Positions 60,815 through 64,000 of a stretch of DNA of 64,000 nucleotides are shown here, piece after piece; the stretch's first letter is position 1; the number at the start of each line of letters is the position of its first letter. Where the stretch lies: positions 2,958,001-3,022,000 of the forward strand of contig CANUEZ040000204.1 in NCBI GenBank assembly GCA_948099385.1. The letters run 5' to 3'. Below the pieces are notes generated by a model. That model did no database searches. It saw nothing but the letters and a program-made list of their open reading frames with translations, and was not told where the DNA came from. Source of the DNA: Fasciola hepatica. Its lineage: Eukaryota > Platyhelminthes > Trematoda > Plagiorchiida > Fasciolidae. Position numbers and translations under genes: made by a program.

Positions 60815-63772
60815 TTGTGGTTCGGGTGTTCTATTGACAATCGTTCACCCCAACCCTTGTACGTGTCCCCGTGTGGACTTGGTCCATTTGCATTGATCAT
60901 GGTTACCTTAGCGGATCAAACAGCTGTACAGTGCTTCCATAATTTTCAATGGTCAGTTCAGTGTTCAAGCTGCATGGAGAATCATATTATACAAATCTAC
61001 TCTGCTACTGCTCAATTGCATTGTATCAGCAATTTGTGTGGATTGTTCATAAGGAATGCCTTGGTTCAACTTAGAACATCAAAATGAGAATTGATGGAAC
61101 ATAGGATTGGTTCGGTGTGCGAGAATTTGGTTCTCACCGTAAAAAGCCAATTTGAAAGCCGAAGCCAGTTTGGGGAGTGTGCTATATCATGTAGTGTATA
61201 TGTTGAACAAAGCGTTCAGAGCCATATCGGATAGCCTTGTGGTTTGGGTGTTCTATTGACAATCGTTCACCCCAACCCTTGTACGTGTCCCCGTGTGGAC
61301 TCGGTCCATTTGCAATGCTCATGATTCCCTTAGGGGATCAAACAGCTGTACAGTGCTTCCATAATTTTCAATGGTCACTTCAGTGTTCAAGCTGCATGTA
61401 GAATCATATTATACAAATCTACTCTGCTACTGCTCAATTGCATTGTATCAGCAATTTGAGTGGATTGTTCATAAGGGAATGCCTTGGTTTTACTTAGGCC
61501 CATAAATGGAGAAGTGATGGAACGTAGGATTGGATCGGTGTGCGAGAATTTGGTTCTCACCGTAAAAAGCCAATTTGAAAGCCGAAGCCAGTTTGGGGAG
61601 TGTGCTATATCATGTAGTGTATATGTTGAACAAAGCGTTCAGAGCCATATCGGATATCCTTGTGGCTCGGGTGTTCTATTGACAATCGTTCACCCCAACC
61701 CTTGTACGTGTCCCCGTGTGGACTCGGTCCATTTTCAATGCTCATGATTCCCTTAGCGGATCAACATCATTACTCTGCTTCCATAATTTTCAATGGTCAG
61801 TTCAGTGTTCAAGCTGCATGGAGAATCATATTATACGAAACTAATCTGCTACTGCTCAATTGCATTGTATCAGCAATTTGAGTAGATTGTTCATAAGGGA
61901 ATGCCTTGGTTTTACTTAGGCCCATAAATGGAGAAGTAATGGAACAGAGGATTGGATCGGTGTGCGAGAATTTGTTTCTCACCGTAAAAAGCCAATTTGA
62001 AAGCCGAAGCCAGTTTGGGGAGTGTGCTATATCATGTAGTGTATATGTTGAACAAAGCGTTCAGAGCCATATCGGATAGCCTTGTGGTTCGGGTGTTCTA
62101 TTGACAATCGTTCACCCCAACCCTTGTACGTGTCCCCGTGTGGACTCGGTCCATTTGCAATGCTCATGATTCCCTTAGTGGATCGAAAAGCTGTACAGTG
62201 CTTCCATAATTTTCAATGGTCAGTTCAGTGTTCAAGCTGCATGGAGAATCATATTATACAAATCTACTCTGCTACTGCTCAATTGCATTGTATCAGCAAT
62301 TTGTGTGGATTGTTCATAAGAGAATGCCTTGGTTTTACTTAGGCCCATAAATGGAGAAGTGATGGAACGTAGGATTGGATCGGTGTGCGAGAATTTGGTT
62401 CTCACCGTAAAAAGCCAATTTGAAAGCCGAAGCCAGTTTGGGGAGTGTGCTATATCATGTAGTGTATATGTTGAACAAAGCGTTCAGAGCCATATCGGAT
62501 ATCCTTGTGGTTCGGGTGTTCTATTGACAATCGTTCACCCCAACCCTTGTACGTGTCCCCGTGTGAACTGGGTCCATTTGCAATGTTTATGGTTCCCTTA
62601 GGGGATCAAACAGCTGTACAGTGCTTCCATAATTTTCAATGGTCAGTTCAGTGTTCAAGCTGCATGTAGAATCATATTATACAAATCTACTCTGCTACTG
62701 CTCAATTGCATTGTATCAGCAATTTGTGTGGATTGTTCATAAGGGAATGCCTTGGTTTTACTTAGGCCCATAAATGGAGAAGTGATGGAACATAGGATTG
62801 GATCGGTGTGCGAGAATTTGTTTCTCACCGTAAAAAGCCAATTTGAAAGCCGAAGCCATTTTGGGAAGTGTGCTATATCATGTAGTGTATATGTTGAACA
62901 AAGCGTTCAGAGCCATATCGGATAGCCTTGTGGTTCGGGTGTTCTATTGACAATCGTTCACCCCAACCCTTGTACGTGTCCCCGTGTGGACTCGGTCCAT
63001 TTGCATTGATCATGATTCTCTTAGCGGATCAAACAGCTGTACAGTGCTTCCATAATTTTCAATGGTCAGTTCAGTGTTCAAGCTGCATGGAGAATCATAT
63101 TACAGAAATCTACTCTGCTACTGCTCAATTGCATTGTATCAGCAATTTGTGTGGATTGTTCATGAGGAATGCCTTGGTTCTACTTAGAACATTTAAATGA
63201 GAATTGATGGAACATAGGATTGGATCGGTGTGCGAGAATTTGTTTCTCACCGTAAAAAGCCAATTTGAAAGCCGAAGCCAGTTTGGGGAGTGTGCTATAT
63301 CATGTAGTGTATATGTTGAACAATGCGTTCAGACTCATATCGGATAGCCTTGTGGTTCGGGTGTTCTATTGACAATCGTTCACCCCAACCCTTGTACGTG
63401 TCCCCGTGTGGACTCGGTCCATTTGCATTGATCATGGTTACCTTAGCGGATCAAACAGCTGTACAGTGCTTCCATAATTTTCAATGGTCAGTTCAGTGTT
63501 CAAGCTGCATGGAGAATCATATTATACAAATCTACTCTGCTACTGCTCAATTGCATTGTATCAGCAATTTGTGTGGATTGTTCATAAGGGAATGCCTTGG
63601 TTCTACTTAGAATATTAAAATGAGAATTGATGGAACATAGGATTGGATCGGTGTGCGAGAATTTGTTTCTCACCGTAAAAAGCCAATTTGAAAGCCGAAG
63701 CCAGTTTGGGGAGTGTGCTATATCATGTAGTGTATATGTTGAACAAAGCGTTCAGAGCCATATCGGATAGCC
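60815..63772 (+). repeat. Domain 10, right part: mixed monomers
   Basis: Monomers at 60815, 61237, 61660, 62082, 62505, 62928 and 63350. Those at 60815, 62928 and 63350 share GCATTGATCATG near position 75 and an alternative tail TTAGAACAT or TTAGAATATT with AAATGAGAATTG. GGATATCC boundaries occur before 61660 and 62505. Confidence 0.83.
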
Positions 63773-64000
63773 TTGTGGTTCGGGTGTTCTATTGACAATC
63801 GTTCACCCCAACCCTTGTACGTGTCCCCGTGTGGACTCGGTCCATTTGCAATGCTCATGATTCCCTAGGGGTTCAATCAGCTGTACAGTGCTTCCATAAT
63901 TTTCAATGGTCACTTCAGTGTTCAAGCTGCATGTAGAATCATATTATACAAATCTACTCTGCTACTGCTCAATTGCATTGTATCAGCAATTTGTGTGGAT
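63773..64000 (+). repeat. Partial monomer at the window edge
   Basis: The first 228 bases of a monomer (CCCTAGGGGTTCAATCAG, CATGTAGAATC), cut by the window end. The array plainly continues beyond. The left edge is also inside the array, four bases before a monomer start. Confidence 0.95.

Larger units (their letters stand above)
1..64000 (+). repeat. Satellite DNA array, 423-bp monomer, head to tail
   Basis: The motif TTGTGGTTCGG or a close variant recurs every 405-425 bases from position 5 to 63773 with no gap, giving 151 complete monomers and one partial. All copies face the same way. The intervals sum exactly to the observed length: 118 are 423 bp and 33 deviate. The consensus, counted by hand, is about 43.5% GC with 11 CpG sites. 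No mobile element, gene or unique sequence interrupts it. Long arrays of this kind are typical of eukaryotic heterochromatin; whether this one is centromeric cannot be read from the sequence. The family is not one I recognise. Confidence 0.98.

Noticed and set aside
1..64000. CRISPR array
   Set aside because: The repeat unit is 423 bp with no short repeat/spacer alternation, and no cas-like gene is present.

Overview
The whole window is one satellite DNA array. A monomer of 423 bp is repeated head to tail, always in the same orientation, from the first base to the last. I phased it on the conserved TTGTGGTTCGG motif and found 151 complete monomers plus a 228-base partial at the right end. Of the 151, 118 are exactly 423 bp. 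The others are 405 (5), 415 (1), 421 (1), 422 (17), 424 (6) and 425 bp (3). I see no break, inversion, transposon insertion, unique sequence, RNA gene or credible protein gene. Every reading frame is closed at least once per monomer unless a point mutation removes a stop, so the many 60-140 codon open frames are by-products of the repeat.

This architecture (long monomers, tens of kb of pure array, higher-order repeats) points to heterochromatin of a eukaryotic nuclear genome, for example centromeric, pericentromeric or subtelomeric. I do not recognise the monomer family and cannot name the organism or its clade. A hand count of the consensus gives about 43.5% GC and 11 CpG per monomer, an observed/expected ratio near 0.56.

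The array is not uniform. Diagnostic variants divide it into consecutive domains with their own higher-order repeats (HORs): 1-8426 (TTGAGTTTCAGATGTCC monomers and a 746-bp exact duplication), 8427-15134 (405-bp monomers and AAAACGCC alleles), 15135-20207 (3-mer HOR with the most diverged segments), 20208-28672 (6-mer HOR with shortened derivatives), 28673-32054 (dimers), 32055-41361 (mixed, with three near-identical monomers in a row), 41362-47281 (six-monomer spacing), 47282-52780 (4-mer HOR of exactly 1692 bp in three near-identical copies), 52781-57432 (6-mer HOR plus a 5-mer derivative), and 57433-64000 (3-mer HOR and mixed monomers). Several monomers are hybrids whose left and right parts match different HOR members, the expected trace of in-register unequal crossing over.

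The most notable local structure is a 19-bp near-palindrome at monomer positions 86-104. Several independent alleles at this site are perfect palindromes of different sequence. Other variation is concentrated in a few cassette-like segments with discrete alternative sequences. I found no protein- or RNA-based system here. The biological interest lies in satellite organisation, its recombination history and the possible dyad-symmetric site.
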